A DNA stretch of 35,154 nucleotides from an uncultured Opitutia bacterium (GCA_913056175.1 CAJXLM010000031.1:1-35154), one strand, 5' to 3'; positions 1 to 7,583 are shown, counted from the first letter of the stretch. Program-made: numbers and translations. The notes: generated from the letters alone by a model not told the origin.

Positions 1-73
1 GCAACCGGTCCACCAGCTCACTCCGCACGTAGTACACCCCACTCCCCTCCACCTTGTAACGCGCCATCCGCAT
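1..73 (-). CDS. Probable REP-associated tyrosine transposase, N-terminal fragment
   Basis: Only the first 24 codons are inside the window; the gene runs off the left edge. Read leftward from the ATG at 73 (a second ATG lies two codons later), the peptide begins MRMARYKVEGSGVYYVRS and continues with a VDR motif. This resembles the start of Y1-type (Transposase_17/TnpA-REP) proteins, which usually open with a short basic segment, then a hydrophobic strand of the type VYHVxSRxVD. Such enzymes are HUH-type single-strand nucleases tied to short palindromic repeats. A hairpin-forming sequence lies just upstream at 107-142. The catalytic HUH and Tyr residues are outside the window, so the assignment rests on a short N-terminus and gene context. 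It could instead be an unrelated small protein. Confidence 0.45.
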   Translation of the reverse strand, partial: MRMARYKVEGSGVYYVRSELVDRL

Positions 74-106
74 CGTACCTCCATTCAAAACGAAACTTCC
101 CTCTTT

Positions 107-142
107 GCAAGCTGAATGTGGGGGACAGACCTGCAGACTTGC
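107..142. repeat. Imperfect inverted repeat, possible REP-like element
   Basis: The arms GCAAGCTG (107-114) and CAGACTTGC (134-142) pair with one bulged base around a 19-base loop that contains GGGGGACAGACC. It sits in the 5' region of the probable TnpA-REP gene, where such enzymes often have their cognate palindromes. Only one copy was noticed in the window, so its status as a genome repeat is an inference. Confidence 0.3.
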
Positions 143-175
143 CTTGTTTTTGCCGAGGAGGGGCGTGTGGTGGTT

Positions 176-237
176 GGGGGGGCTTTTCCCGGGGCGAGGG
201 TTTCGCGTTTTTTTGGGGGGGGCGGGGGTTTGCCGGG
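176..237 (+). other. G-run cluster, potential G-quadruplex
   Basis: Six runs of three or more G occur within 62 bases on the plus strand, at 176-182, 191-194, 198-200, 215-222, 224-228 and 235-237. The run at 215-222 is preceded by seven T. The tract lies between the probable transposase start and the stop of the lipoprotein gene, outside any gene called here. The sequence meets the usual pattern for a quadruplex-forming tract; any function is unknown. Confidence 0.4.
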
Positions 238-298
238 TGGAGCGTCGTGGTTTGATCGGTTGGAAGGAACGGGCGTGGGGGCGGAAAGTGGGGGTGGG

Positions 299-733
299 TC
301 AGGGGAGAGCGGGGAGGAGCAGGCGGAGGCCTTGGGGGGGGGGGCCGGCGAGCCACTGGGAGGTGAGGCGGTCGTCGGTGTCGAGAGTGACGGTGACCGT
401 GTATTCGGGCGGGTAGGGGAGGGTGGCGCCTTTGGGGAGGAGGTTCTGGAGGTCCTCGGGGGTGGCCGGCTGGATGAGGATCCGGCGGAGGGGCCAGCGG
501 GTTTCCTCGCGGAGGGCGAGGCGGGCGTGCTGTCGGGTGGCGGGGGGGACTCCCGGGGCGAAGGCGATCAGCTCGTAGAGTTCGGCGGCTTTTCCCGCGT
601 TGTGGAGGCGTTGGTAGGTTTCGCGGAAGGCGCGGACTTCCGGAGGTTCGGTGGGACCGCAGGCCGGGAGGGCGATGGCGAGGAGAAGGGCCCAAAGAAT
701 GGGGGGAGTAAGGCGCGGGCGGACGGTGGGCAT
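299..733 (-). CDS. Small lipoprotein of unknown function
   Basis: A 144-residue protein is predicted. The start at 733 gives an N-terminus typical of an exported lipoprotein: basic residues, a hydrophobic stretch (WALLLAIALPAC) and a lipobox LPAC ending in the Cys that would be lipidated at about residue 25. The mature part has a helical segment (VRAFRETYQRLHNAGKAAEL) followed by a proline-rich C-terminal third. No family was recognised. The reading frame stays open upstream to 967, but that extension is arginine/proline-rich without recognisable structure, so the lipobox-proximal ATG is preferred. No Shine-Dalgarno sequence precedes it; the leader is C-rich. The coding strand has a run of eleven C at 344-334 near the 3' end, encoding Gly-Pro-Pro-Pro-Gln. 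Slippage there would change only the last dozen or so residues. The gene follows the SCO1 block after a 700-base gap and is probably a separate unit. Confidence 0.65.
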   Translation of the reverse strand: MPTVRPRLTPPILWALLLAIALPACGPTEPPEVRAFRETYQRLHNAGKAAELYELIAFAPGVPPATRQHARLALREETRWPLRRILIQPATPEDLQNLLPKGATLPYPPEYTVTVTLDTDDRLTSQWLAGPPPQGLRLLLPALP

Positions 734-1432
734 GGGAGGGTGGGGCAAGAGGAGCAGTCGTGTTCTTTGGTGGACTCGTGCCATCCTTACTGGGCTCGCG
801 GGAGATCGGGGCCGTGTTGGCAGGTTCCGGGCAGGCGTGTCCGGGGAGGCGACGGATGGCTGAGGCCCATCCTGGCAGTGCGGAGTGGTAGAGAAAGGTG
901 GAAGGGATCTGGCGCTTCTTCCCGGGGGGCAGGGCGATGGGTTCCTGGGCAGAGGTTCATGATCCACGCATTGTGGAGTGGGTGGACCCTCCGGAGGTTG
1001 GGTTGGATTTATCGGCCGATCCGTGGGGAAGTCGGTTCTTGGAAGGGGGGGTGCGGGATGGCCCGTTCGGCCCGCTCCCTCCCTCGGGATCGGTGAAGAG
1101 GACGGAGGGAAGTGCCGCGGGGGCTGGCCGGGAGCCTTGCATGCGGACGTTTGGGGGGGAGGGAGAGGGGCGGGATGCTTCCCGGCGGGAAGGAGGGTGG
1201 GTCCGGAAAGAGCGGGCTTTTCCGGCGGGCGGGCGGGCGAGTGATCCCGCTCGCCCGAGGTGCCATCGCGGGCAAGGTCCTGACCGGCGTCCGGGGTGGG
1301 CGAGACTCTTTCCCGGGAAAAAGGTCGAGATGGATCGTGCTCCCCCGCGGGAGTGGGGAGGAAGCGGGACCCGGCTGTCGAGGAGCGCGAAGCCGGACGG
1401 GAGGGAGTCCGGGAGTGTGGCTGGGGAGCGCC
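734..1432. other. Gene-free gap of about 700 bases with hairpins
   Basis: No convincing gene was found on either strand; the long open frames here are GC-driven and give arginine/proline/glycine-rich translations. The plus strand is G-rich. Two inverted repeats lie near the middle: CCGGAAA/TTTCCGG at 1203-1209 and 1219-1225, and CGGGCGAG/CTCGCCCG at 1234-1241 and 1250-1257. They could end leftward transcription from the SCO1 block, but neither is followed by a U-tract. A further self-complementary TTTCCCGGGAAA lies at 1309-1320. Confidence 0.35.
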
Positions 1433-2311
1433 TCAGAGAACTTCGACGTCGAAGGAGCGGAAGTGGTCGCGGCCGTTGGCGAAAATCTGGACCCAGATGC
1501 GGAAATGGCCCGGCTTGGTGGGGTGGAAGAGGAACTCCATCTCGGCTTCCTCGGTGATTGCGGGGTCGACGGTGAGCGGATGCATGTGGGCGTAGCCCGA
1601 GAGAGTGTCTTCGAAGGCGACCAGGTGGGCGTAGGCGTTCATGGTCTTCCCCAGAGGAAGCGGTTTCCCGTCCTCGTGGCGCAGTCGCAGCTTGATCCGG
1701 TGGTCGCGATTGGCGCGCACCCGGGAGTCGAGTCCCTCCAGGGACATTTCGATGGGAAGATCGACCAACCAATTTTCCGGGTTGCGGACCCCCGTGTCGA
1801 GGAAGCCGTCCGCAATGGCGAGTTGGCGGGTGCGTTTGGGGACGAATTCGGCGAAGTAGCGGTAATCCTCGGAGCGAGGGTGGAAGCGGACCCGGTAGAG
1901 ACCGCTGTTGCCGAGGGGTTCCGGGTGGAGGTGGTGGTAGGAACCCAGTTGCCCGTCGATCAACATGAAGTGGACGCGCTTGGTATGGGTGAGAGCGAGC
2001 TCGTGGGGAAGCAGGTCCTCTCCCGAGGGATCCAGGAGGCGGAAGAGCAGTTCCATCCGACCGTCGGGGAGGCGCTCGAAGGACTCTTCCTCCAGCGCGA
2101 CCGGGAAGGGTTGCTCGGCGACATTGAGGAAGGGCACTGGCGCGACGCTGCAAAGTTCTTCCTCCCCACTGAGGGAGGCGGCATTCGGGTCGGTGTCGTA
2201 GTGGAGAAACTCGCACTGACTGACCGGGATGGAGCGCAACCCGACAAAGAGGCCGGCGAAGAGGAGAGTGAGGAGCGCGGCGGTGCCGCGTCGGCGCAGG
2301 CGGGGGCTCAT
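1433..2311 (-). CDS. Secreted histidine-rich two-repeat protein next to SCO1
   Basis: A 292-residue protein whose N-terminus (residues 9-28) is a signal peptide or membrane anchor after an arginine-rich start. The rest is predicted to be periplasmic. Two segments resemble each other. Residues 105-158 contain VHFMLIDGQLGSYHHLHP, then a YR..F strand. Residues 223-280 contain AHLVAFEDTLSGYAHMHP, then FLFHPTKPGHFRIW. The shared pattern is His, six to ten residues, Tyr-x-His-x-His-Pro, followed by a beta-strand-like tail. Clustered His pairs (126, 127, 129; 242, 244) plus Cys33 and Cys54 could bind metal; this is inference. The start codon overlaps the stop of the upstream SCO1 gene (ATGA at 2311-2308), indicating translational coupling and a shared role, probably in copper delivery or oxidase assembly. 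No named family was identified with certainty. Confidence 0.75.
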   Translation of the reverse strand: MSPRLRRRGTAALLTLLFAGLFVGLRSIPVSQCEFLHYDTDPNAASLSGEEELCSVAPVPFLNVAEQPFPVALEEESFERLPDGRMELLFRLLDPSGEDLLPHELALTHTKRVHFMLIDGQLGSYHHLHPEPLGNSGLYRVRFHPRSEDYRYFAEFVPKRTRQLAIADGFLDTGVRNPENWLVDLPIEMSLEGLDSRVRANRDHRIKLRLRHEDGKPLPLGKTMNAYAHLVAFEDTLSGYAHMHPLTVDPAITEEAEMEFLFHPTKPGHFRIWVQIFANGRDHFRSFDVEVL

Positions 2312-3153
2312 CCCTCGATCCTTTGCAGTTGTTGCAGCATGGCTTCCGGTGACCAGAGGCTGCCGTCCTCGCGGAGGACGATCCTCCCGTGGTCATCCAG
2401 GAGGAAGGCGGCCATGTTGTGGTTGAGGGTGCCGTCCTCGGCAAAGGCGCGGATGCCCACGGTGCGGAGGAGGGCGTCGACGGCGTCCGGAGGCCCGGTT
2501 AACAAGTCGAACTGTTCCCGGTCCATCCCATAGCTGTCCGCGTACTGGCGCAGGATGCCCGGGGAGTCGTACTCCGGGTCGAAGGAAACCAGGGCGAAGC
2601 GGACTCCGTCGATCCCGGCTTCCTCGACCTCGCGGCTGAGCCGGACCATCCGCTGGGAGGTGGCCGGGCACATGTTCGGCATGTTGCAGCGGGTAAAAAT
2701 GAAGGCGACGACCGTCGGTTGCTGCTTGAACTCCCGGGCGAAGACGACCTCCCCGTCCTCGTTGAACAGAGCGACCTCCGGCCAGTAGTCACCCCTCGCG
2801 AGGATCTCCCCGCGACCGCGGCCGGCAGCCTCGCGGATGAGGCCCCGGTTCGCGCGTTGCATGGCCTGCACGCGCGGGCCGTCGAGCGGGTAGATGGTGT
2901 CGAGGCGCGGGATTTCCCCGCGGCGGTTGAGGGTGCCCTGCACCTTGCGGCCCGTGTAGTCGATCCCGGCATCGCCCGGGGAGATCCGGACCCCCTCCAC
3001 GATCTCTCCGGAGGGTAGTTCCAGACGAACGGCCTGGTTTTCCTCGTCCATGGCGACCACCCGTGCCTCCACCCGCTCGATCGAGCCGGCCAGCAGGAAC
3101 GTGGGGAGGACCAGCGGGGCGAGGACAAGGAGCCAGCGAAAACCGGAGAACAT
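2308..3153 (-). CDS. SCO1/SenC-family copper chaperone
   Basis: A 281-residue protein with an N-terminal hydrophobic segment (residues 7-22, signal or anchor), an extra domain of about 80-100 residues, and a C-terminal thioredoxin-fold SCO domain (about 118-281). SCO proteins bind copper through two Cys and one His and help build the CuA centre of cytochrome c oxidase in the periplasm. The Cys pair is visible as FTRCNMPNMCP (Cys156, Cys162), a CX5C spacing instead of the commoner CXXXC. The ligand His is in TLNHNMAAF (His245). The N-terminal domain (RVEARVVAMDEENQAVRLEL, then an acidic loop) resembles small beta-barrel extensions seen on some SCO-like proteins, but was not identified. The gene is divergent from ctaA and overlaps the following histidine-rich gene by ATGA. 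No Shine-Dalgarno sequence is seen before the ATG at 3153. Confidence 0.92.
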   Translation of the reverse strand: MFSGFRWLLVLAPLVLPTFLLAGSIERVEARVVAMDEENQAVRLELPSGEIVEGVRISPGDAGIDYTGRKVQGTLNRRGEIPRLDTIYPLDGPRVQAMQRANRGLIREAAGRGRGEILARGDYWPEVALFNEDGEVVFAREFKQQPTVVAFIFTRCNMPNMCPATSQRMVRLSREVEEAGIDGVRFALVSFDPEYDSPGILRQYADSYGMDREQFDLLTGPPDAVDALLRTVGIRAFAEDGTLNHNMAAFLLDDHGRIVLREDGSLWSPEAMLQQLQRIEG

Positions 3154-3180
3154 AAGAGGAATAAGCCAGATTTCCCTCGC

Positions 3181-3211
3181 GCGGGCAAGCCTGACCGCTT
3201 GGAATGCCCGC
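3181..3211. promoter_or_regulatory. Hairpin in the SCO1/ctaA divergent promoter region
   Basis: GCGGGC (3181-3186) pairs with GCCCGC (3206-3211), and AAGC (3187-3190) pairs with GCTT (3197-3200), with a five-base bulge on one side. The 116 bases between the divergent starts must hold both promoters, but no convincing -35/-10 pair was found. The element could be an operator or a leader hairpin. Confidence 0.25.
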
Positions 3212-3269
3212 CGACTTCTTGACTTCCCCGTAGCACTGGCAGAGCTTCCTGCTCCTCATTCCATCGGTT

Positions 3270-4313
3270 ATGGCCGCCCGAGTTTCCACTCCTCCCTCCC
3301 CTGTTTCCGAGTCCTCGACGGAGGGCAGCCCCTTCCGCTTCGGGCTCGTTCTCTTCGCCCTGGTCTGGTCTTCCGTGCTTTTATTCGCGGGTGGTTTCAC
3401 CACCAGCATCGGGGCGGGCATGGCCTTCCTCGACTGGCCCCTCTCGAACGGATCCCTGAATCCCGCGGGCTGGATGCAGGATCAGGACCAGTTGGCCGAG
3501 CATTCGCATCGGCTCGCTGGGATGAAGATGGGCTTCCTTGCCCTCGTCATCGCCGGGGTCTTTGCGTGGCGGGAGAAGCGCCGGAGTGTACGGTTGCTCG
3601 CCTACGCGTTGCTGGTGGTCGTCGTCGTGCAGGGTCTTCTCGGAGGGTTACGGGTGCTGCTCGACCAGCTGAACACCGGGGCGGACTCGAACGCCGTCGC
3701 CCTCAATTTCGCGATCGCCCATGCGATCGGGGCGCAGGTGGTCGTGCTCCTCCTCGCCACCCTCTGCGTCCTCTGTGCGCGCGGCTGGTGGCGCGGGCGG
3801 GAGCAGGCCGGGCGTCCGACCTTCCTCTCCACCGGCGGAGTGGCCTTCCTCCTCCTCAGCGTGGCGATTCTCGTGGGCGCGATGACCCGGCACTACGGGG
3901 CCGGCCTCGCCATCCCCACCTTCCCGGCGGCGGAGGCCAATGGCTCGTGGATTCCCGACGGGGGAGGGTTTGCCGTGTGGGTGCACTTCACCCACCGCAC
4001 CCTCGGCATCCTCGGGGGTGTGCTCGTACTCGTCTACGCTTTGCAGACCCTGGCTACCCCCGTGGCCGCTCCTCGTGTGCGGGCCTTCGCGTGGACCGCG
4101 GTGGCCCTGGTCGTGCTCCAGGTCTGGCTGGGCATCCTCATCCTGCAGACCTTCCGCAATCCCCACGTGGCCACCCTGCACATGCTCAATGGGGCGGCCC
4201 TTCTCGCCTGCCTGTGGACTTCGCTCTGCTGGCGCTACCGCGAGTGGCCCGCGGCGGTGGCGGCATCTTCCCCCTCTCCCCAGCTTTCCCAGCAGGAACA
4301 ACATGCGAGCTGA
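3270..4313 (+). CDS. ctaA: Heme A synthase (COX15/CtaA)
   Basis: A 347-residue membrane protein with about eight transmembrane helices in two similar halves. CtaA oxidises the C8 methyl of heme O to a formyl group, making heme A for terminal oxidases. The diagnostic segment GGFTTSIGAGMAFLDWPL is at residues 41-58. The four heme-binding His positions are visible in EHSHRLAG (78/80), AIAHAIG (151), VHFTHRTLG (239/242) and TLHMLNGA (304), at the positions expected for paired helices. The ATG at 3270 is the first start after the divergent region and has no Shine-Dalgarno sequence. The end overlaps the ctaB start by 11 bases, so the two are co-translated. The order ctaA-ctaB-DUF420 fits an oxidase-assembly operon. 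Confidence 0.95.
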   Translation: MAARVSTPPSPVSESSTEGSPFRFGLVLFALVWSSVLLFAGGFTTSIGAGMAFLDWPLSNGSLNPAGWMQDQDQLAEHSHRLAGMKMGFLALVIAGVFAWREKRRSVRLLAYALLVVVVVQGLLGGLRVLLDQLNTGADSNAVALNFAIAHAIGAQVVVLLLATLCVLCARGWWRGREQAGRPTFLSTGGVAFLLLSVAILVGAMTRHYGAGLAIPTFPAAEANGSWIPDGGGFAVWVHFTHRTLGILGGVLVLVYALQTLATPVAAPRVRAFAWTAVALVVLQVWLGILILQTFRNPHVATLHMLNGAALLACLWTSLCWRYREWPAAVAASSPSPQLSQQEQHAS

Positions 4314-5238
4314 AGAAGAATCCCTGAAGCCCGGACTCTCCGAGGAAGTGGCGGATCCCCCGGCAACGGCGGCGGGCGCACCTCCGCTCCCTGCGCTGCT
4401 CCTTTCCCTGACCAAGCCCCGGCTGGCCCTGCTCTCCACCCTTACCGGCGTTGCCGGTTATCTCGCGGCACCCGTCGCGGTGAGCTGGACCGCCTTTCTC
4501 GCCCTCTTTGCCGTACTCTTCCTCTCGGCCGCCGGGGCTCTCGCCCTCAACCAGTACATGGAGAGGGACGCGGACGGGAAAATGGCGCGCACCCGCGAGC
4601 GGGCTCTCCCGGCCGGACAGCTCCCGGCGCCGGCGGCCCTGGCGACCGGGCTCGGTGCCCTCGGGCTGAGCCTCCTGCTTTCCGTTGCCCTGTTTCCCTT
4701 CCTGACGACAGGTCTCGTCCTCGCGACGGTTGGCATCTACCTCCTCGTTTACACCCCGCTCAAGCAGGTCACCCCGTGGTGCACCCACCTCGGAGCGATT
4801 CCCGGCGCCCTGCCCCCGCTCATCGGCTGGTCGGCGGCGACGGGCGGGGCCGGGGGTCTCGGACTCTGGCTCTTCCTCATCGTCCTCCTCTGGCAGATGC
4901 CGCACTTCTTCGCGATCGCATGGATGTGCCGGGAGGACTACGCGGCGGGTGGGATGAAGATGTTGTCGGTGACCCACGGAGGTGGGAGTCGTCTTGTGGC
5001 CGAGAACTATCTCTATCTCGGACTCCTCTTCCCCGTATCCCTTGCCCCGGTGCTTCTCGGTCAGGCCGGATGGGTTTATGGAGCGATCGCCCTCCTTCTC
5101 AACGCGGTTTTCCTCCGGGAGGGCATTCGCTTTGCCCGCGGTGTGCGGGGGGAGGGCGGGCGGAACCGCCTCTTCACCTTCAGCTTGCTCTATTTACCCC
5201 TGCTCCTCGTGGCCCTTCTCCTGAATCGGGTCGGGTGA
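4303..5238 (+). CDS. ctaB: Protoheme IX farnesyltransferase (heme O synthase, CtaB/COX10)
   Basis: A 311-residue UbiA-superfamily prenyltransferase with about nine transmembrane helices. It attaches a farnesyl group to heme B to give heme O, the substrate of CtaA. The first Asp-rich motif is NQYMERDADGKMARTRERAL (N83, D89, D91). The second conserved region is YTPLKQVTPWCTHLGAIPGA, typical of COX10 proteins. WQMPHFFAIAWMCREDYAAG is also family-typical. The start ATG at 4303 lies inside the last codons of ctaA and is preceded by AGCAGGAAC, an acceptable ribosome-binding site. The same frame stays open further upstream, but that part overlaps ctaA and is not conserved in type. This is the only heme O synthase gene in the window; the cyo operon at 30.8 kb has none. 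Confidence 0.95.
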   Translation: MRAEEESLKPGLSEEVADPPATAAGAPPLPALLLSLTKPRLALLSTLTGVAGYLAAPVAVSWTAFLALFAVLFLSAAGALALNQYMERDADGKMARTRERALPAGQLPAPAALATGLGALGLSLLLSVALFPFLTTGLVLATVGIYLLVYTPLKQVTPWCTHLGAIPGALPPLIGWSAATGGAGGLGLWLFLIVLLWQMPHFFAIAWMCREDYAAGGMKMLSVTHGGGSRLVAENYLYLGLLFPVSLAPVLLGQAGWVYGAIALLLNAVFLREGIRFARGVRGEGGRNRLFTFSLLYLPLLLVALLLNRVG

Positions 5239-5287
5239 GGCGTCCGGTGGTCGTTTCAACCCTTTTCCTGCGGCCCGGCTCCGTCCC

Positions 5288-5707
5288 GTGAACTTCTCGC
5301 TTCCCGCGTTCAACGCCTTTCTCAACGGGACCGCCACCGTCCTCCTTACGCTCGGCTTTGTCTTCATCAAGTTCGGGCGCTGGAAGGCCCACCGCAACTC
5401 GATGGTGGGAGCGCTCGTGGTGAGCGCGTTCTTCCTCTTCTTCTACGTGCTGGACAAAATCCTGCGCCAAGGCGTGCACACCCAGTTCGGGGGCGAGGGC
5501 TTCTGGCAGGTCTTCTACTACGTGATGCTCATCAGCCACGTGATCCTGGCGATGATCATCCTGCCCCTGATCTTCCGGACCCTCTATCTCGCGGTGAAGC
5601 AGCGCTACCAGGACCACCGGCGCTGGGCCCGCTTCACCTATCCCGCGTGGTACTATGTCTCGGTGACCGGGGTGCTCGTGTACTTCTTCCTGTACCAGTG
5701 GTTCTGA
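5288..5707 (+). CDS. DUF420 membrane protein (CtaM/YozB-like)
   Basis: A 139-residue protein with four predicted membrane helices (about 13-30, 40-57, 75-97 and 118-138). Conserved-looking polar positions are KAHRNSM (about 34-40), the His-containing ISHVILAMIILP, and RRWARFTYPAWYYVSVTG near the C-terminus; these match DUF420 proteins. Members of this family (CtaM in staphylococci, YozB in Bacillus) are needed for function of certain heme-copper oxidases, but the mechanism is not settled. The start is GTG at 5288, 49 bases after ctaB, with no Shine-Dalgarno sequence. Its position closes the ctaAB assembly operon. Confidence 0.88.
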   Translation: MNFSLPAFNAFLNGTATVLLTLGFVFIKFGRWKAHRNSMVGALVVSAFFLFFYVLDKILRQGVHTQFGGEGFWQVFYYVMLISHVILAMIILPLIFRTLYLAVKQRYQDHRRWARFTYPAWYYVSVTGVLVYFFLYQWF

Positions 5708-5788
5708 GCGGGCGGGCGTAGCGAGGGATTCCGTGGAGGGATGGCCGCCGCGGGGAGGGTCCCGTGGCGTGGGGCGGCAAAACCGGTA

Positions 5789-5809
5789 GGTGCCGACCGC
5801 CGCGGCACC
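5789..5809. other. Seven-base-pair hairpin after the ctaAB-DUF420 operon
   Basis: GGTGCCG (5789-5795) and CGGCACC (5803-5809) pair around a seven-base loop between DUF420 and the ATPase gene. There is no T-tract after it, so it is at best a weak terminator or a leader hairpin of the ATPase mRNA. Confidence 0.2.
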
Positions 5810-5864
5810 CCTCGATCCCATCCCGTCCTTGTCGGGCGTCGCCCCGGCGTCCCATGCTCCCGCC

Positions 5865-7583
5865 ATGAACAGCGTGGAAGATCTCCGGAGGACTCTCGAA
5901 CGCCTCGACGGGAAGCCGTACCCCGCCTACAAGGACATCCGGGGGCGTTACCGGGCCGATTGGGGGGAACTGAGCGTGGACCGCGTGCAGGGGGATCCCT
6001 TCGCGTCGCCTTCCCGCCTCTCCGTGCGCCTTTCCTCGGACGGCCTCGGGCTCGACGCCAGCCTGCGGGAATCCCCCTCGCGTCGAACCGGCGCCGAGAA
6101 TTTCCTGGCGGAGACCCTCGCCCGCGGATTGGCCGGTCGCGAGGGCCGGTCCGGCTCCGGCTCCTCCGGACTCCTCCGGATCGACCGACCCGGGCAGGAG
6201 ATGTTGCGGCGCACCTGTGTGGAGATCCGTGGCCCGGTCACGATTCTCCGGTTTTCCGTCGGCCTACCCGCGCAGGGGCGACGGATCCTCGGGCGGCGGG
6301 CGGCGGGACTTCTCGCCGACGAGCTTCCCGGCGAGCTCGGCCGCCTCCTTCCCGGCCGGCTCGATCGAGCGGCGCTCCAGCGGTGGGCGGACACGGTGGA
6401 GGACGCTGACTTCCTGCGGGGGGAGCTGGCGGATCGAGGCTGGGTGGCCTTTGTGGCGGCCGGGTCGGTACTTCCCCGCCGCTCGGGCGTGGACGAGCGT
6501 CCCCTCGAGGGCGCCGTGCCCTTCCTCGCCCCCGCGGAGCTCCGCGCCGAGGTGGACCTGCCGCACGCCGGACGGGTGGCCGGGATGGCCCTGCCCGAGG
6601 GGGTGACGCTTCTTGCCGGGGGCGGCTACCACGGCAAGAGCACCCTCCTGCGGGCCCTCGAGCGGGGGGTCTACAACCATCGGCCCGGGGACGGCCGGGA
6701 GCTGGTGGTGACCCGGGCGGACGCCGTGAAGGTACGGGCGGAGGACGGGCGCGCGGTGACCGGTGTGGACCTGCGCCCCTTTATCAACGACCTGCCCGGC
6801 GGTGTCTCCACCGAGTCCTTCACGACCACGAATGCCTCCGGCTCGACCTCGCAGGCGGCGGGGATTCTCGAGGCGATGGAGGTGGGGGCTCGAGTTCTTC
6901 TCCTCGACGAGGACATTTCGGCGACCAATTTCCTCATCCGCGACGCCCGCATGCAGCGGCTCGTGGCGGAGGACCGCGAGCCGATCACCCCCCTCGTGCA
7001 GCGGGTACGCGAGCTGCACGACGCGCACGGAGTGTCCACCGTTCTCGTCCTGGGCGGATCCGGGGACTACTTTGCGGTCGCCGACCGGATCCTCGTGCTC
7101 GACGAGTACCGGGTGGACGACCGCACGGACGAGGCGCACGCCCTTGCGGCGGGGGAAGGGCCCGGGCAACCCCGGCGCCCCGCGCATCTCCCGCCGGTGG
7201 CGCGGGTGCCCGATCCGGCCTCCATTCGTCCCGAGAAAGAGAGTGGGCGGGGGCGGGCGGGTCGACCGCCCAAGCGGATCGTGCGCGGCCACGACACCCG
7301 CGGGCTGACTCTCGGCGGCGAGGAAATCGATCTCTCCCTCGTGTCCCAGCTCGTCGACCCCGCCCAAGTGCGGGCCATCGGTGGGGCGCTGGTAGCGGCG
7401 CGGGACCGCGGGATCCTGGACGGGCGGCGAACCGTGGCGGAAGCGGCCCATGCCCTCCGGGATTGGCTCGAGGAAGAGGGTCTCTCGGTCCTGCCCGGCG
7501 AGGACCTGGCCGCCTTTCGACCGCACGAGTGGGCGGCGGCCCTCAACCGTCTACGCAGCCTGCGCCTGCGGGCGGGCGCGTAG
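5865..7583 (+). CDS. Predicted ATPase of the ABC class (PF09818-like)
   Basis: A 572-residue soluble protein. The N-terminal part (residues 1-215) opens with LRRTLERLDGKPYPAYKDIR, the hallmark of the 'ABC-class ATPase' family (COG3044). The ATPase core has Walker A GGGYHGKST (252-260), a signature-like TTTNASGSTSQAAG (320-333) and Walker B VLLLDED (344-350), followed by SATNFLIRD. A switch-like VLVLGGSGDYFAVAD is at about 393-407. The C-terminal 170 residues include a basic linker (about 465-485). The function of the family is unknown. It has no membrane segments or transporter partner, so it is unlikely to be an importer subunit. The ATG at 5865 is chosen because the family motif starts at once; the frame is open 25 codons further up. 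The 3' end overlaps the convergent MFS gene by 33 bases. Confidence 0.9.
   Translation: MNSVEDLRRTLERLDGKPYPAYKDIRGRYRADWGELSVDRVQGDPFASPSRLSVRLSSDGLGLDASLRESPSRRTGAENFLAETLARGLAGREGRSGSGSSGLLRIDRPGQEMLRRTCVEIRGPVTILRFSVGLPAQGRRILGRRAAGLLADELPGELGRLLPGRLDRAALQRWADTVEDADFLRGELADRGWVAFVAAGSVLPRRSGVDERPLEGAVPFLAPAELRAEVDLPHAGRVAGMALPEGVTLLAGGGYHGKSTLLRALERGVYNHRPGDGRELVVTRADAVKVRAEDGRAVTGVDLRPFINDLPGGVSTESFTTTNASGSTSQAAGILEAMEVGARVLLLDEDISATNFLIRDARMQRLVAEDREPITPLVQRVRELHDAHGVSTVLVLGGSGDYFAVADRILVLDEYRVDDRTDEAHALAAGEGPGQPRRPAHLPPVARVPDPASIRPEKESGRGRAGRPPKRIVRGHDTRGLTLGGEEIDLSLVSQLVDPAQVRAIGGALVAARDRGILDGRRTVAEAAHALRDWLEEEGLSVLPGEDLAAFRPHEWAAALNRLRSLRLRAGA

Noticed and set aside
957-2444. A 495-codon leftward open frame across the SCO1 block
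   Set aside because: It runs in another frame over the histidine-rich protein and SCO1 and has no recognisable motif, so the gap 734-1432 is left without a gene.
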